A stretch of 64,000 nucleotides of DNA from Sciscionella marina DSM 45152 (GCF_000379465.1 NZ_KB905380.1:124001-188000), one strand, 5' to 3'. Counted from the stretch's first letter, positions 1-8,754 are shown. Translations and numbers: made by a program. The notes: generated by a model not told the origin, from the sequence alone.

Positions 1-395
1 TCGCTCACCCCTTCCGGGTCATCGGGTGCCAGCGCCGCGCGCACGATGTTCTCCGGATGCTCCGGATCCGGTTTCCAGAAGGCCATCTCGGTGATCCGGT
101 AGGCTTCCTCGACGATCCGGCCGGCGAACCCGAAGGCCTGGAAGGTCTCCACGCTGCGCGCCTGGATACCGTCCGCCTGGCCGATTTCGAGCCGCCCCGG
201 GCGCTGGTCGACGATCCGCGTGACGACACTCGGGAACTGGGCCAGCTGGGCGGCCGCGATCATCCCCGCGGGGCCGCTGCCCACGATGAGCACGTCGACC
301 TCGTCGGGAAGCTCCGCGGGCCGGTCGATCCCGGTACCGGCCGCTGGCTGCACCCGGGGATCGCCGGACACGTATCCATGGTGGTGAAACTGCAC
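1..395 (-). CDS. FAD-dependent aromatic monooxygenase (3' part outside window)
   Basis: N-terminal 131 residues of a flavoprotein hydroxylase; the gene runs off the left edge. Residues about 32-45 (VDVLIVGSGPAGMIAA) form the GxGxxG dinucleotide-binding fold. The context VDQRPGRLEIGQADGIQARS, with a Q-A-D-G-I-Q-x-R motif, is typical of the phenol 2-monooxygenase / 3-hydroxybenzoate 4-monooxygenase branch, which uses NAD(P)H and O2 to hydroxylate phenolic acids. The start is a GTG at 395, preceded by GAGGAGAG at good spacing; translation begins MQFHHHGYVSGDP. It is the last visible gene of a minus-strand operon, 29 bases after the ring-cleavage dioxygenase, so it probably feeds catechol-type substrate to that enzyme. 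The substrate is inferred only. Confidence 0.85.
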   Translation of the reverse strand, partial: MQFHHHGYVSGDPRVQPAAGTGIDRPAELPDEVDVLIVGSGPAGMIAAAQLAQFPSVVTRIVDQRPGRLEIGQADGIQARSVETFQAFGFAGRIVEEAYRITEMAFWKPDPEHPENIVRAALAPDDPEGVS

Positions 396-424
396 GAACT
401 CTCCTCAGTGCGCGCCGGTGCGGG

Positions 425-1474
425 TCACAACGAATTGCCGAGTTTGAAGCCCGAGCTCTCGTCCTTGCGCGTGTAGGAGAACCCGTCGGCGCCCACCGTC
501 ACGGCCATCTCGCTGCTGTCCGTGCGCTGCTGCAGTGGCTGCGGTTCGCCGTCCAGGTCGAGCACCGCGGAGGCTTCGGTGTACCAGGAGGGCACCACCG
601 GATTGCCCCACCAGTCCCGGCGCTGATTGTCGTGCACGTCCCAGGTCACCACGGGATTGTCCGGGTCACCGGTGTAGTAGTCCTGAGTGTAGATCTCCAC
701 CCGGTGCCCGTCCGGATCGCGGATGTAGAGGTAGAAGGCATTGGAGACGCCGTGCCGTCCCGGTCCGCGCTCGATGATGTCGGACCGGCGCAGCGCCCCG
801 AGTTTGTCGCAGATGGACAGGATGTTGTGCTTCTCATGGGTGGCGAACGCCACGTGGTGCAGCCGCGGCCCGTCCCCGCCGGTGAGCGCGGTGTCGTGCA
901 CGGTGTCCTTGCGCCGCAACCAGGCCGCGTAGGTGGTGCCTTCCTCGTCCTGGATGTCCTCGGTCACCCGGAAACCCAGTTCCTCCAGGTACTCCCGCCC
1001 CTTCGGCACGTCCGGGGTGACCTGGTTGAAGTGGTCCAGCCGCACCAGGGCGCCCGGGGTGTAGAGGTCGTAGCGCCAGGCCAGCCGCTCGACGTGCTCG
1101 ACCTCGTAGAAGAACTCGTACGGGAAACCGAGCGGATCGGTGACCCGGACCGCGTCGCCGATCCCCTTCACGAAACCGTCCGCGCGGCGTTCGGTGCGGC
1201 AGCCGCGCGCGGCGAACCATGCCTGGGCACGGTCTACGTCCTCCGGGGTGCGCACCCGGAAGCCGAACGCGGCCGCGGCGGCCACCGGCCCCTTGCGCAG
1301 CACCAGATTGTGGTGGATGAATTCCTCGAGCGAACGCAGGTAGATCGCGTTCTCGTCCTCCTCGGTGACCACGAGCCCCAGAGTGTCCACATAGAACTCC
1401 CGGGAAGCGGCGAGATCGGTCACCACCAGCTCCAGGTAGGCGCACCGGAGGATGTCGGGTGGGGTGTCGCTCAT
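425..1474 (-). CDS. hpaD: Homoprotocatechuate (3,4-dihydroxyphenylacetate) 2,3-dioxygenase
   Basis: A 349-residue extradiol dioxygenase of the VOC superfamily that opens the ring of 3,4-dihydroxyphenylacetate between C2 and C3. Two vicinal-oxygen-chelate halves are visible (about 9-130 and 143-270). The metal ligands fall at His148 (RLDHFNQ), His207 (RLHHVAF) and Glu260 (HRVEIYTQDYY). From memory, the Brevibacterium HPCD ligands are 155, 214 and 267, so all three match at a constant offset of seven. The YTQDYYTGDPDNP stretch is characteristic of this family. The ATG at 1474 overlaps the stop of hpaE by four bases, so the two are translationally coupled. Confidence 0.93.
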   Translation of the reverse strand: MSDTPPDILRCAYLELVVTDLAASREFYVDTLGLVVTEEDENAIYLRSLEEFIHHNLVLRKGPVAAAAAFGFRVRTPEDVDRAQAWFAARGCRTERRADGFVKGIGDAVRVTDPLGFPYEFFYEVEHVERLAWRYDLYTPGALVRLDHFNQVTPDVPKGREYLEELGFRVTEDIQDEEGTTYAAWLRRKDTVHDTALTGGDGPRLHHVAFATHEKHNILSICDKLGALRRSDIIERGPGRHGVSNAFYLYIRDPDGHRVEIYTQDYYTGDPDNPVVTWDVHDNQRRDWWGNPVVPSWYTEASAVLDLDGEPQPLQQRTDSSEMAVTVGADGFSYTRKDESSGFKLGNSL

Positions 1475-2988
1475 CCTCGGTCCTCTTCTCCGACGCCGAA
1501 CTTCGGGGTGTGCACGGGAGCCAGCGAAATGTGCATGGCCTGCTGGTCGGAGTAGAAGTCCAGAGACCGGTAACCGCCCTCGTGCCCGAGGCCGGATGCC
1601 TTGACCCCGCCGAAGGGAGTGCGCAGATCCCGCACGTTGTGCGAGTTGAGCCAGACCATGCCCGCGTCGATGCCCTGCCCGAAATTGTGCGCGCGTTCCA
1701 GGTCCGCCGTCCATACGTACGCGGCGAGCCCGTAACGGACGTCGTTGGCCAGCCGCAGCGCCTCCTCGTCGGTGTCGAACGGGGTGATCGCCACGACCGG
1801 GCCGAAGATCTCCTCCTGAAAGATCCGTGCGCTCGGCGGCACATCCACGAACACGGTCGGCGCCACGTAGTTGCCCGATTCCAGCCCGGCCGGACGGCCC
1901 CCGCCCGCGGCCAGTTTCGCCTCGGTCTTGCCGATCTCGATGTACTCGGTCACCTTCGCGTAGTGCTCCGGGTGCACCAGCGCGCCGACCTCGGTCGCCG
2001 GATCGTGCGGATTGCCGACCTCGATGTTCTCCGCCCGCTGCACATACCGCGCGACGAACTCGTCGTAGATGGCTCGCTCCACCAGGATCCGGCTGCCGGC
2101 GGTGCAGCGCTCCCCGTTCAGCGAGAACACTCCGAACACGGTCGAGTCGATCGCGGCGTCCAGATCGGCGTCGGCGAACACCACGGCCGGGCTCTTGCCA
2201 CCGAGCTCCATGGAAAGACCCTTGAGCGTGGGCGCGGCGTTCGCGAAGATCAGCTTGCCGGTCGCGGACTCCCCGGTGAACGAGATCAGCTGCACGTCCT
2301 CGTGTTTGACCAGCGCGTCGCCGGCTTCCTCGCCGATTCCGTTGACGAGGTTGAACACCCCGTCCGGCACCCCGGCCTCGCGGAAGATCTCCGGCCACAG
2401 GCTCGCCGAGAGCGGGGTGAACTCGGCGGGTTTGAGCACCACCGTGCAACCGGAGGCCAGTGCGGGCGCCAGTTTCCAGCTCTCCAGCATGAACGGGGTG
2501 TTCCACGGCGTGATCAGCCCGGCGACCCCCTTCGGTTTGCGGTTGACGTAGTTGACCTGTTTGCCCGGCACCTTGTAGGTGTCATCGGACTGGGCCACGA
2601 TCAGGTCCGCGAAAAACCGGAAGTTCTCCGCGGCGCGCCGTGCCTGGCCGAGCGCCTGGGTGATCGGCAACCCGGAATCGAAGGTCTCCAGTTCGGCGAG
2701 CCGTTCGTCGCGGGACTCCACGATGTCCGCGATCCGGTTCAGCACCCGGGCACGTTCCCGTGACAGCATCCGCGGCCAGGGGCCCTCGTCGAAGGCGGCG
2801 CGGGCCGCGACGACGGCGCGATCGATATCGCCCTGTTTTCCCGCCGCCGCCTCGAGGTAGTTCTCATTGGAGACCGGATCCAGGACGCCGAAGGTATCCC
2901 CGTCGATGCTGTCGGTGAACTCGCCACCGATGAAGTGCTGGATCCGCTCCGGCAGATTCTCCGGCACGTGCTGCACGGCCATGCTCAT
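1471..2988 (-). CDS. hpaE: 5-carboxymethyl-2-hydroxymuconate semialdehyde dehydrogenase
   Basis: A 505-residue NAD-dependent aldehyde dehydrogenase that would oxidise the ring-cleavage semialdehyde. Family landmarks are complete: Asn163 in ITPWNTPFML, general base Glu261 in SMELGGKSP, and nucleophile Cys295 in LNGERCTAGSR. The HpaE identity rests on the adjoining hpaD as well as close resemblance to the HpaE/BetB branch. Two ATG starts, at 2988 and 2982, follow GGAGGGG; the second has the better spacing, so the protein may begin MAVQHVPENL. The start overlaps the stop of the upstream DapA-like gene. Confidence 0.9.
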   Translation of the reverse strand: MSMAVQHVPENLPERIQHFIGGEFTDSIDGDTFGVLDPVSNENYLEAAAGKQGDIDRAVVAARAAFDEGPWPRMLSRERARVLNRIADIVESRDERLAELETFDSGLPITQALGQARRAAENFRFFADLIVAQSDDTYKVPGKQVNYVNRKPKGVAGLITPWNTPFMLESWKLAPALASGCTVVLKPAEFTPLSASLWPEIFREAGVPDGVFNLVNGIGEEAGDALVKHEDVQLISFTGESATGKLIFANAAPTLKGLSMELGGKSPAVVFADADLDAAIDSTVFGVFSLNGERCTAGSRILVERAIYDEFVARYVQRAENIEVGNPHDPATEVGALVHPEHYAKVTEYIEIGKTEAKLAAGGGRPAGLESGNYVAPTVFVDVPPSARIFQEEIFGPVVAITPFDTDEEALRLANDVRYGLAAYVWTADLERAHNFGQGIDAGMVWLNSHNVRDLRTPFGGVKASGLGHEGGYRSLDFYSDQQAMHISLAPVHTPKFGVGEEDRG

Positions 2989-3950
2989 TCCCCTCCGTCG
3001 ATGGTGTCGTCGTGCTCGACCGGTGACAGATAGTCCGCACCGTCCGCGAGCAGTGCGCGGATCTTCTCCTTGCCCGGTTCGGTCGGCGTGATCAGCGGCG
3101 GCCGCACGTATTCGGAGCTGATCAGTCCGCGTTCGCGCAGCACCCATTTCACCGGCGCCGGGTTGGTCTCCACGAAGATCAGGTCCACCAGGGGATGCAG
3201 GCCGTAGTGGATGTCCAGCGCGTCCTGGAGCCGTCCCGCGTGGAAGGCCTCGTACATCCGTTTGGTGGCCGCCGGGGCGATGTTCGCGGTGGCGCTGACG
3301 AAGCCGGTGCCCCCGAGCGCGAGCAGTGGCAGGCACAGCAGCTCGATCCCGGACCACACCAGCAGATCCCGGCCCGCCGCCTTGATCACGTGCGAGAAGT
3401 GCTCGAAGTCCTTGGTGGTCTCCTTGACACCCACGAAGTTCGGCACATCCCGGTGCAGCCGCGCGACCGTCTCCGGGGCGATCTCCACCGCGGTCCGGCT
3501 CGGCACGTTGTAGGCGATGATCGGCAGATCCGGGTACTCGGCGGCGATCCGGGAGTACCAGACGTACAGCGCTTCCTGGGTGGGGCGCGCGTAGTACGGC
3601 GTGATGATCAGTGCCGCGTCGATGCCCGCATCGTAGGCCGCACCGGTGAGCTCGACGGTCTCGTCCAGTTTGGCCGAACCGGTGCCCGGAACGACCGGGG
3701 CGCGCCCGTCCACTGTCTTGACCACGGTGCGGATCGCCTCCGCCCGTTCGGCGACCGTCTGCGCGCTCGGCTCACCGGTGGAGCCGCCGATGGAAACCCC
3801 GTCGGAACCCTGCTTGAGCTGCCATTCGACGAGATTCGCCAGCGAGGTGTGGTCCACCTCGCCCTCAGCGGTGAACGGGGTGACCACCGGTGCGATCGAT
3901 CCGGTCAGTTGCTCGGGGCGGGTACGCCAGGCACCTGCTCGGTTGCTCAT
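2985..3950 (-). CDS. DapA-family (dihydrodipicolinate synthase/N-acetylneuraminate lyase) aldolase
   Basis: A 321-residue class I aldolase of the DapA superfamily. The Schiff-base lysine is Lys176 (GVKETTKD), the conserved Tyr147 lies in AYNVPSRT, and a GGSTGE loop at 55-60 corresponds to GTTGE in DapA. Members of this fold form or cleave pyruvate-containing carbon bonds or act as hydratases. True DapA for lysine synthesis is normally elsewhere; here the gene sits between hpaE and the FAH-fusion gene with four-base overlaps on both sides. It may stand in for the usual HpaI aldolase or HpaH hydratase. That role is inference. The ATG at 3950 follows AAGGAATCCG, a plausible ribosome site. Confidence 0.87.
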   Translation of the reverse strand: MSNRAGAWRTRPEQLTGSIAPVVTPFTAEGEVDHTSLANLVEWQLKQGSDGVSIGGSTGEPSAQTVAERAEAIRTVVKTVDGRAPVVPGTGSAKLDETVELTGAAYDAGIDAALIITPYYARPTQEALYVWYSRIAAEYPDLPIIAYNVPSRTAVEIAPETVARLHRDVPNFVGVKETTKDFEHFSHVIKAAGRDLLVWSGIELLCLPLLALGGTGFVSATANIAPAATKRMYEAFHAGRLQDALDIHYGLHPLVDLIFVETNPAPVKWVLRERGLISSEYVRPPLITPTEPGKEKIRALLADGADYLSPVEHDDTIDGGE

Positions 3951-5461
3951 TCGGATTCCTTCCTGGTTGTGCGCTCTGCTTCGTACCGTTCCCGCCACTG
4001 CCCGCTCAGCGGGTAGAGCCCGTCCACGGCGGCCCCCTCGGCGACGCACGCGGCGATCCACTCCTCCTCGGCCTCCTGCTCGATCGCGGCCTCGAGCACC
4101 GTGCCGAGCAGCGCGGGCGGGATGACCAGAACCCCGTCGTCATCACCGACGATCACGTCACCCGGCTGCACGCTCGTGCCGCCACAGGCCACGGTGATGT
4201 CGCGGTCCCACGGCACATGGCGGCGCCCGAGCACGGCCGGATGCGGGCCCGCGGAGAAGGTGGGGATGTCCAGCTCGGCGACCGCGGTCCAGTCCCGCAC
4301 CCCGCCGTCGGTGACGATCCCCGCCGCGCCGTTGACCTGGGCGCGCAGGGCCAGGATGTCGCCGACCGTTCCGGTGCCGCGTTCCCCGCGCGCCTCGACC
4401 ACGAGCACATCGCCCGGGCCCAGCGCGTCGAAGGCCCGCTTCTGCGCGTTGTACCCGCCGCCGTGTTCGCGGAACAGGTCCTCGCGGGCCGGGACGAACC
4501 GCAGTGTGCGGGCCCGCCCGATCAGCTTCCGGCCCGGCTGGTTGGTGCGCACCCCGTCGATCGAGACCTGGTTGTAGCCGTGCTTGCGCAGCTGCGCGGA
4601 CAGGGTTGCCACCCCGACCGTGCGCAGTTTCGCCACCAGTTCCCCGGTGAGTTCGAACGGCGCGGGCAGTCCGGCGGCCTCCCGGCTCCCCCACGCTTCG
4701 GCCCGCTGGTGATCGTCCACGACGGGTTGCGCGCTGTACTCCGGAAGCGGATGCGTGCCCTCGGCGACGGTGGTGCGCAGCCGCCCGCTGCGGTGCTCGC
4801 TGTCCGGGACATCCACCTCCACCTCGAGCACATCGCCGGGCGCCACCACCGAGGAACCGGCCGGTGTCCCGGTCAGCACCACATCCCCGGGTTCGAGGGT
4901 GATCATCTGGGAGAGGTCGGCGACCAGTTCGGCGAAGGGGAACACCACGGTACCGGCGGAATCCTGCTGTTCGAGCTTGCCGTTGACCCAGGTGCGCACC
5001 CGCAGCGCGGCGGGGTCGATCCCGGCGGCCGGGATGAGCTCCGGGCCGAGCGGGGTGTAGCCGTCGCCGCCTTTGGAGCGCAGATTCGAGCCCTTGTCGG
5101 CGGCCCGCAGATCGTAAACGCCGAGGTCGTTGGCTGCGGTCACCCCGGCCACGTGCGACCAGCCCTGCTCCGGCGTGATCCGGCGCGCGGTTTTCCCGAT
5201 GACCAGGGCGATCTCCCCTTCGAAGGCCAGCAGTTCGGCACCGGGCGGGCGTTCCACGGTCTGCCCGGTGATCGCCAGCGAGGTCACGGGTTTGAGGAAG
5301 TACGACGGTTTGGCCGGAGCCCTGCCACGCTGGGCGATCCGCGAGGGATAGTTCAGGTGCAGCCCGATCACCTTGCCCGGGCGCCCGACGAGCGGGTGCC
5401 GGACCGGGTCCCCGGCTGGAACAGAGCCTTCGGTGGGCGAACGGACGGCGTCGTACGTCAT
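3947..5461 (-). CDS. Fused fumarylacetoacetate-hydrolase-family / RraA-like (HMG aldolase-type) protein
   Basis: A 504-residue two-domain protein. Residues about 25-218 are an FAH/HpaG-type domain; FEGEIALVIG supplies Glu81/Glu83 and ANDLGVYDL supplies Asp112 for metal binding. This fold performs the OPET decarboxylase, HHDD isomerase or hydratase steps of homoprotocatechuate breakdown. Residues about 265-470 form an RraA/4-hydroxy-4-methyl-2-oxoglutarate aldolase-like domain. Its GTVGDIL and TDGGVRD (385-390) segments reproduce the G-D-x-x-x then R-D active-site signature of pyruvate aldolases and oxaloacetate decarboxylases. One chain may therefore carry successive steps. The chosen ATG at 5461 lacks a clear ribosome site and lies just beside the operator, so a leaderless or short-leader message is possible. 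Confidence 0.88.
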   Translation of the reverse strand: MTYDAVRSPTEGSVPAGDPVRHPLVGRPGKVIGLHLNYPSRIAQRGRAPAKPSYFLKPVTSLAITGQTVERPPGAELLAFEGEIALVIGKTARRITPEQGWSHVAGVTAANDLGVYDLRAADKGSNLRSKGGDGYTPLGPELIPAAGIDPAALRVRTWVNGKLEQQDSAGTVVFPFAELVADLSQMITLEPGDVVLTGTPAGSSVVAPGDVLEVEVDVPDSEHRSGRLRTTVAEGTHPLPEYSAQPVVDDHQRAEAWGSREAAGLPAPFELTGELVAKLRTVGVATLSAQLRKHGYNQVSIDGVRTNQPGRKLIGRARTLRFVPAREDLFREHGGGYNAQKRAFDALGPGDVLVVEARGERGTGTVGDILALRAQVNGAAGIVTDGGVRDWTAVAELDIPTFSAGPHPAVLGRRHVPWDRDITVACGGTSVQPGDVIVGDDDGVLVIPPALLGTVLEAAIEQEAEEEWIAACVAEGAAVDGLYPLSGQWRERYEAERTTRKESE

Positions 5462-5467
5462 GGTCAA

Positions 5468-5494
5468 ATCGTATACGATGAGATATCTGATCTC
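5468..5494. promoter_or_regulatory. Probable GntR operator (two palindromes) in the divergent hpa/GntR promoter
   Basis: ATCGTATACGAT at 5468-5479 is a perfect 12-base palindrome, followed at once by GAGAT-N5-ATCTC (5480-5494). It lies just upstream of the FAH-fusion start and 80-100 bases upstream of the GntR start. A GTATAC core is common in FCD-type GntR operators. A related TCGTATA/TACACGA site occurs upstream of the transporter at 7703-7724, which links the three promoters. Confidence 0.6.
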
Positions 5495-5572
5495 AAGATC
5501 GAGGGCGTGCCCCACTCAGCGGACCCCGCCGCTCGGGCATGATGGAGTGCCGAACCAGCGAAACGAGGAGCC

Positions 5573-6253
5573 ATGACCACCGAGGTACCGGCCAACAGCA
5601 AGTCCCAACTGGCCTACGAGTGGCTCCGCGATCGCATCGTCTCGCACCGCTTCACTCCCGGCTACCGTCTCGTGCTGAGCCAGATCGCGGGCGAACTCGG
5701 CATCAGCACGGTGCCGGTCCGGGAAGCCATCCGCCGCCTCGAAGCCGAGGGGCTGGTGACCTTCGAGAAGAACATCGGCGCCCAGGTCGCCCTGGTGGAC
5801 GAGGGCGAGTACGTGACGACGATGCAGACCCTCGCGGTCGTGGAGGGCGCGGCGACCGGATTCTCCGCGCCGTTGCTCACCAAGGAGGACCTCGCCCGGG
5901 CGCACGCGGTGAACAAGCGGTTGCGGGACAGCCTCGAGCATTTCGACCCGCGCCGGTTCACCGAACTCAATGAGGAGTTCCATGCGATCCTGTTCGGCCG
6001 CTGCCCGAACGAGCACATCACCGATCTGGTGCGGCGCGGCTGGAGCAGGCTGCGGATGCTGCGCGACTCCACGTTCAGCTTCGTGCCCGGCAGGGCGGTG
6101 GAATCGGTCGCCGAGCACGAGCACATCGTCGAGCTGATCGCCGACGGTGCCGATCCCATCGAGGTGGAGCTCGCCGCCCGCAGGCACCGCACCGCGACCC
6201 TGGACGCCTTCCTGCGGTTCCAGCACGACCACGGCTCGGGGCGGTCCGGCTAG
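5573..6253 (+). CDS. GntR-family regulator, FCD subfamily
   Basis: A 226-residue one-component regulator. The winged-helix domain occupies about residues 10-75, with IAGELGISTVPVREAIRRLE as the recognition helix region. An all-helical FCD ligand domain spans about 85-215, with metal-type histidines in EEFHAIL, VAEHEHIVE and AARRHRT. Start: ATG after GAGGAGCC. It is divergent from the aromatic operon and convergent with the MHS transporter gene, with which it shares a CTAG stop overlap. It probably represses both, releasing DNA on binding an aromatic acid or pathway intermediate. Confidence 0.9.
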   Translation: MTTEVPANSKSQLAYEWLRDRIVSHRFTPGYRLVLSQIAGELGISTVPVREAIRRLEAEGLVTFEKNIGAQVALVDEGEYVTTMQTLAVVEGAATGFSAPLLTKEDLARAHAVNKRLRDSLEHFDPRRFTELNEEFHAILFGRCPNEHITDLVRRGWSRLRMLRDSTFSFVPGRAVESVAEHEHIVELIADGADPIEVELAARRHRTATLDAFLRFQHDHGSGRSG

Positions 6254-7605
6254 CGCCCGATCGCGGAACGGCCGCGGACCGCCCCGCTCGCCTGCTCCGC
6301 CTCGTTGTCCGGGCCAAGGTCGATTCCCGACCGGTCGCGCAACAACAGCGTGGCGATCAGCGCGAGCACCGCCATCCCGGCGAGATAGACACCCACCGAG
6401 ACCGTGGTTCCGGTCGCCTGCACCAGTGCGGTGGCGATGGTCGGCGCGAACGCGCCACCGATGATCGCGCCGAGCGCGTAGGCGATGGACACCCCGGAGA
6501 ACCGGACCGAGGCCGGGAAGAGCTCGGCGAAAAACGCCGCCTGTGGCCCGTAGGTCAGCCCGATGCCGACGGTGAACAGGCAGAGACCGCAGAACAGCAA
6601 CCAGATGTTCCCCGTGTCGACCAGAGCGAACATCGGAAATACCGTGGCGAGAAGGAAAAACCAGCCGAGGATGTAGACGTTCCTTCTGCCGAACCGGTCC
6701 GATGCCACCCCGCCCGCCCAGGTCGTCAGCAGCCACAGCGCGGCCGCCGCGGTCACCGCGAGCAGCACCGGTCCCCGCGCCAGCCGCACCGGTCCGTCCG
6801 GATCGGTGGCGTAGTTCTGGATGTAGCCACCGGTGGTCATGTAACCGGCCGCGTTGTTCCCCGCGAAGGTGAATGCGGCGAGCAGCACCAGCGGCGCGTG
6901 CCTGCGGAACAGGGTGATGATCGGAACCGAGGCCTGCTGGCGCCGTTGCGCGATCTCCGCGAACACCGGGCTCTCCTGCACGGTGCGCCGGACCAGATAA
7001 CCGAACAGCACCAATACGAAACTGAGCAGGAACGGGATCCGCCAACCCCAGGCCGTAAACGCGTCCCCGGGGGCGAGCACCCCCATCAGCGCGAGCATCC
7101 CGTTGGCCAGCAACAGCCCGATCGGCACCCCCATCTGCGGGAAGGCACCGGTGCGCCCACGACGTTCCGGGGCCGCGTGCTCGACCGCGAGCAGCACGGC
7201 ACCGCCCCATTCCCCGCCCGCCGAGACGCCCTGCAGAATTCGCAGCAGCACCAACAGGATCGGCGCGGCGATGCCCATCGAGGCATACGAGGGCAGCAGC
7301 CCGATCAGCGTGGTCGCCCCGCCCATCCCGATCAGCGTGGTGACCAGTACCGCGCGCCTGCCGAGCCGGTCACCGAAGTGCCCGGCGAGAAACGCGCCGA
7401 GCGGCCGGAACAGGAAGCTGATGCCGACCGTGGCGAACGAGAGCACGATACCGATGCTTGGTCCGGCGGGGGCGAAGAACGCCTGCTTGAAAACCAGGCC
7501 CGCGGCACTGGCGTAGAGGAAGAAGTCGTACCACTCGACGGTGGTGCCGACCACCGTGGCGATGGCGACCCGCCGTTCGGCGCGCCGGCCGGCAAGCTGG
7601 GACAT
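6250..7605 (-). CDS. MFS transporter, metabolite:H+ symporter (MHS) type
   Basis: A 451-residue, 12-helix carrier. The family signature between helices 2 and 3, GHFGDRLGRRAVLV, is repeated between helices 8 and 9 as SDRFGRRNVYI. TVVGTTVEWYDFFLY at the N terminus is the hallmark of MHS carriers for citrate, ketoglutarate, shikimate and aromatic acids. The ATG at 7605 has AAGGGAG seven bases upstream. Its own promoter carries a GntR-like site. It probably imports the aromatic acid degraded by the operon at 1-5461. The stop codon shares the palindrome CTAG with the GntR stop. Confidence 0.9.
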   Translation of the reverse strand: MSQLAGRRAERRVAIATVVGTTVEWYDFFLYASAAGLVFKQAFFAPAGPSIGIVLSFATVGISFLFRPLGAFLAGHFGDRLGRRAVLVTTLIGMGGATTLIGLLPSYASMGIAAPILLVLLRILQGVSAGGEWGGAVLLAVEHAAPERRGRTGAFPQMGVPIGLLLANGMLALMGVLAPGDAFTAWGWRIPFLLSFVLVLFGYLVRRTVQESPVFAEIAQRRQQASVPIITLFRRHAPLVLLAAFTFAGNNAAGYMTTGGYIQNYATDPDGPVRLARGPVLLAVTAAAALWLLTTWAGGVASDRFGRRNVYILGWFFLLATVFPMFALVDTGNIWLLFCGLCLFTVGIGLTYGPQAAFFAELFPASVRFSGVSIAYALGAIIGGAFAPTIATALVQATGTTVSVGVYLAGMAVLALIATLLLRDRSGIDLGPDNEAEQASGAVRGRSAIGR

Positions 7606-7702
7606 GTCCAGACTCCCTTGTCCGATAACTGCGTCGAAACCCTGCGCGCAGCGGGAGGGCTACCCCAGAGCCGTCACGCCGAACCGGGCAGCTGATCGCC
7701 AG

Positions 7703-7724
7703 ATCGTATATGAAACCGTACACG
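7703..7724. promoter_or_regulatory. Second GntR-type operator, upstream of the MHS transporter
   Basis: TCGTATA and TACACGA arms (7703-7709 and 7718-7724) form an imperfect inverted repeat about 100 bases upstream of the transporter ATG. The half-sites match TCGTATACGA at 5469-5478, supporting shared control by the GntR protein at 5573. Confidence 0.5.
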
Positions 7725-7776
7725 ACGGCTAGTCCGAGAGGGGAGGGTCAACCCGGTTCCGGCTCGGCGGGACGGA

Positions 7777-8754
7777 CTACGGTGTCAGTTCGGCGAGCAA
7801 CTCCGCTCGCGCGGACTCCCCGAGAAAGCTGGCCCGCAGCGAATTCGCCGCGAGCTCGCGCAGCTGTGTCCCGGTGAGGTCGAACGCCGCATCGACCGCG
7901 GTGAAGTTCTCCGCGACGTAGCCGCCGAAATACGCGGGGTCATCCGAGTTGAGAGTGACCATCAGTCCCTCGTCCAGCATCCGCGGCAGGGGGTGCGCGG
8001 CAAGGTCCGGCACGCAGCCGAGCCGCACGTTCGACAGCGGGCACACCGTCAGCGGGGTCCGCTCCGCGCGCAGCCGGGCCACCAGACCGGCGTCCTCGAG
8101 CGCCCGGATACCGTGGTCGATCCGTTCCACACCAAGGGAATCCAGCGCCTCACGGACATAGCTCGGCGGTCCCTCCTCACCGGCGTGCGCCACGGTACGC
8201 AGGCCGAGCGCGCGGGCCCGTTCGAACACCGGGGCGAAGTCCTGCGGCGGGTGATCGACCTCGGCGGAATCCAGGCCCACGCCGATGATCCGGTCCAGCA
8301 TGGGCTCGGCGAGCCGCAGCGTCTGCTCGGCCGCCGCGACGGGCTGGTCGCGCAGGAAACACAGGATCAGCTCGGCCGAGACCTCGGGAACCGATTCGAG
8401 TGCCTGCACCAGCCCGTCGACCACGGTGCGCAGCGGGACACCACGGGAGGTGTGCGCCTGCGGGTCGAAGAAGATCTCCGCGCGCCGTACCCCTTGGGCC
8501 ACACAGCGCCGCAGGTAGGCCGTGGCCAGCTCACGGAAATCCCGCTCGGTGCGCAGCACGGCCATGTTCGCGTAGTACACCTCGAGAAAGGAGCCGAGAT
8601 CGGTGAAACGGTACCGGTCCCGCAGCTCCGCCACCGAACCATAGGGCAGGGCGATCTCGTTGCGCCGGGCGAATTCGAACACCATCTCGGGTTCGAAGGT
8701 GCCCTCGATGTGCACATGCAGTTCGGCTTTCGGCAAGGCGGAGCAATCGAGCAC
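7777..8754 (-). CDS. Adenosine/adenine deaminase family protein, probably adenine deaminase type
   Basis: A 325-residue zinc-dependent purine deaminase of the ADA superfamily. HVH (H13, H15) in AELHVHIEGTF, VAHAGEEG (metal His and catalytic Glu), RIDHGIRA and NSDDPAYF (metal and catalytic Asp) are all present. CPLSNVRLG in place of the ADA-type CPWSS context resembles the Aah1/adenine-deaminase branch, so hydrolysis of adenine to hypoxanthine is the likelier reaction. GTG at 8754 was chosen because the protein then starts MLDCSALPKAEL; an in-frame GTG at 8796 would add 14 residues. It stands alone, apparently a salvage enzyme. Confidence 0.85.
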   Translation of the reverse strand: MLDCSALPKAELHVHIEGTFEPEMVFEFARRNEIALPYGSVAELRDRYRFTDLGSFLEVYYANMAVLRTERDFRELATAYLRRCVAQGVRRAEIFFDPQAHTSRGVPLRTVVDGLVQALESVPEVSAELILCFLRDQPVAAAEQTLRLAEPMLDRIIGVGLDSAEVDHPPQDFAPVFERARALGLRTVAHAGEEGPPSYVREALDSLGVERIDHGIRALEDAGLVARLRAERTPLTVCPLSNVRLGCVPDLAAHPLPRMLDEGLMVTLNSDDPAYFGGYVAENFTAVDAAFDLTGTQLRELAANSLRASFLGESARAELLAELTP

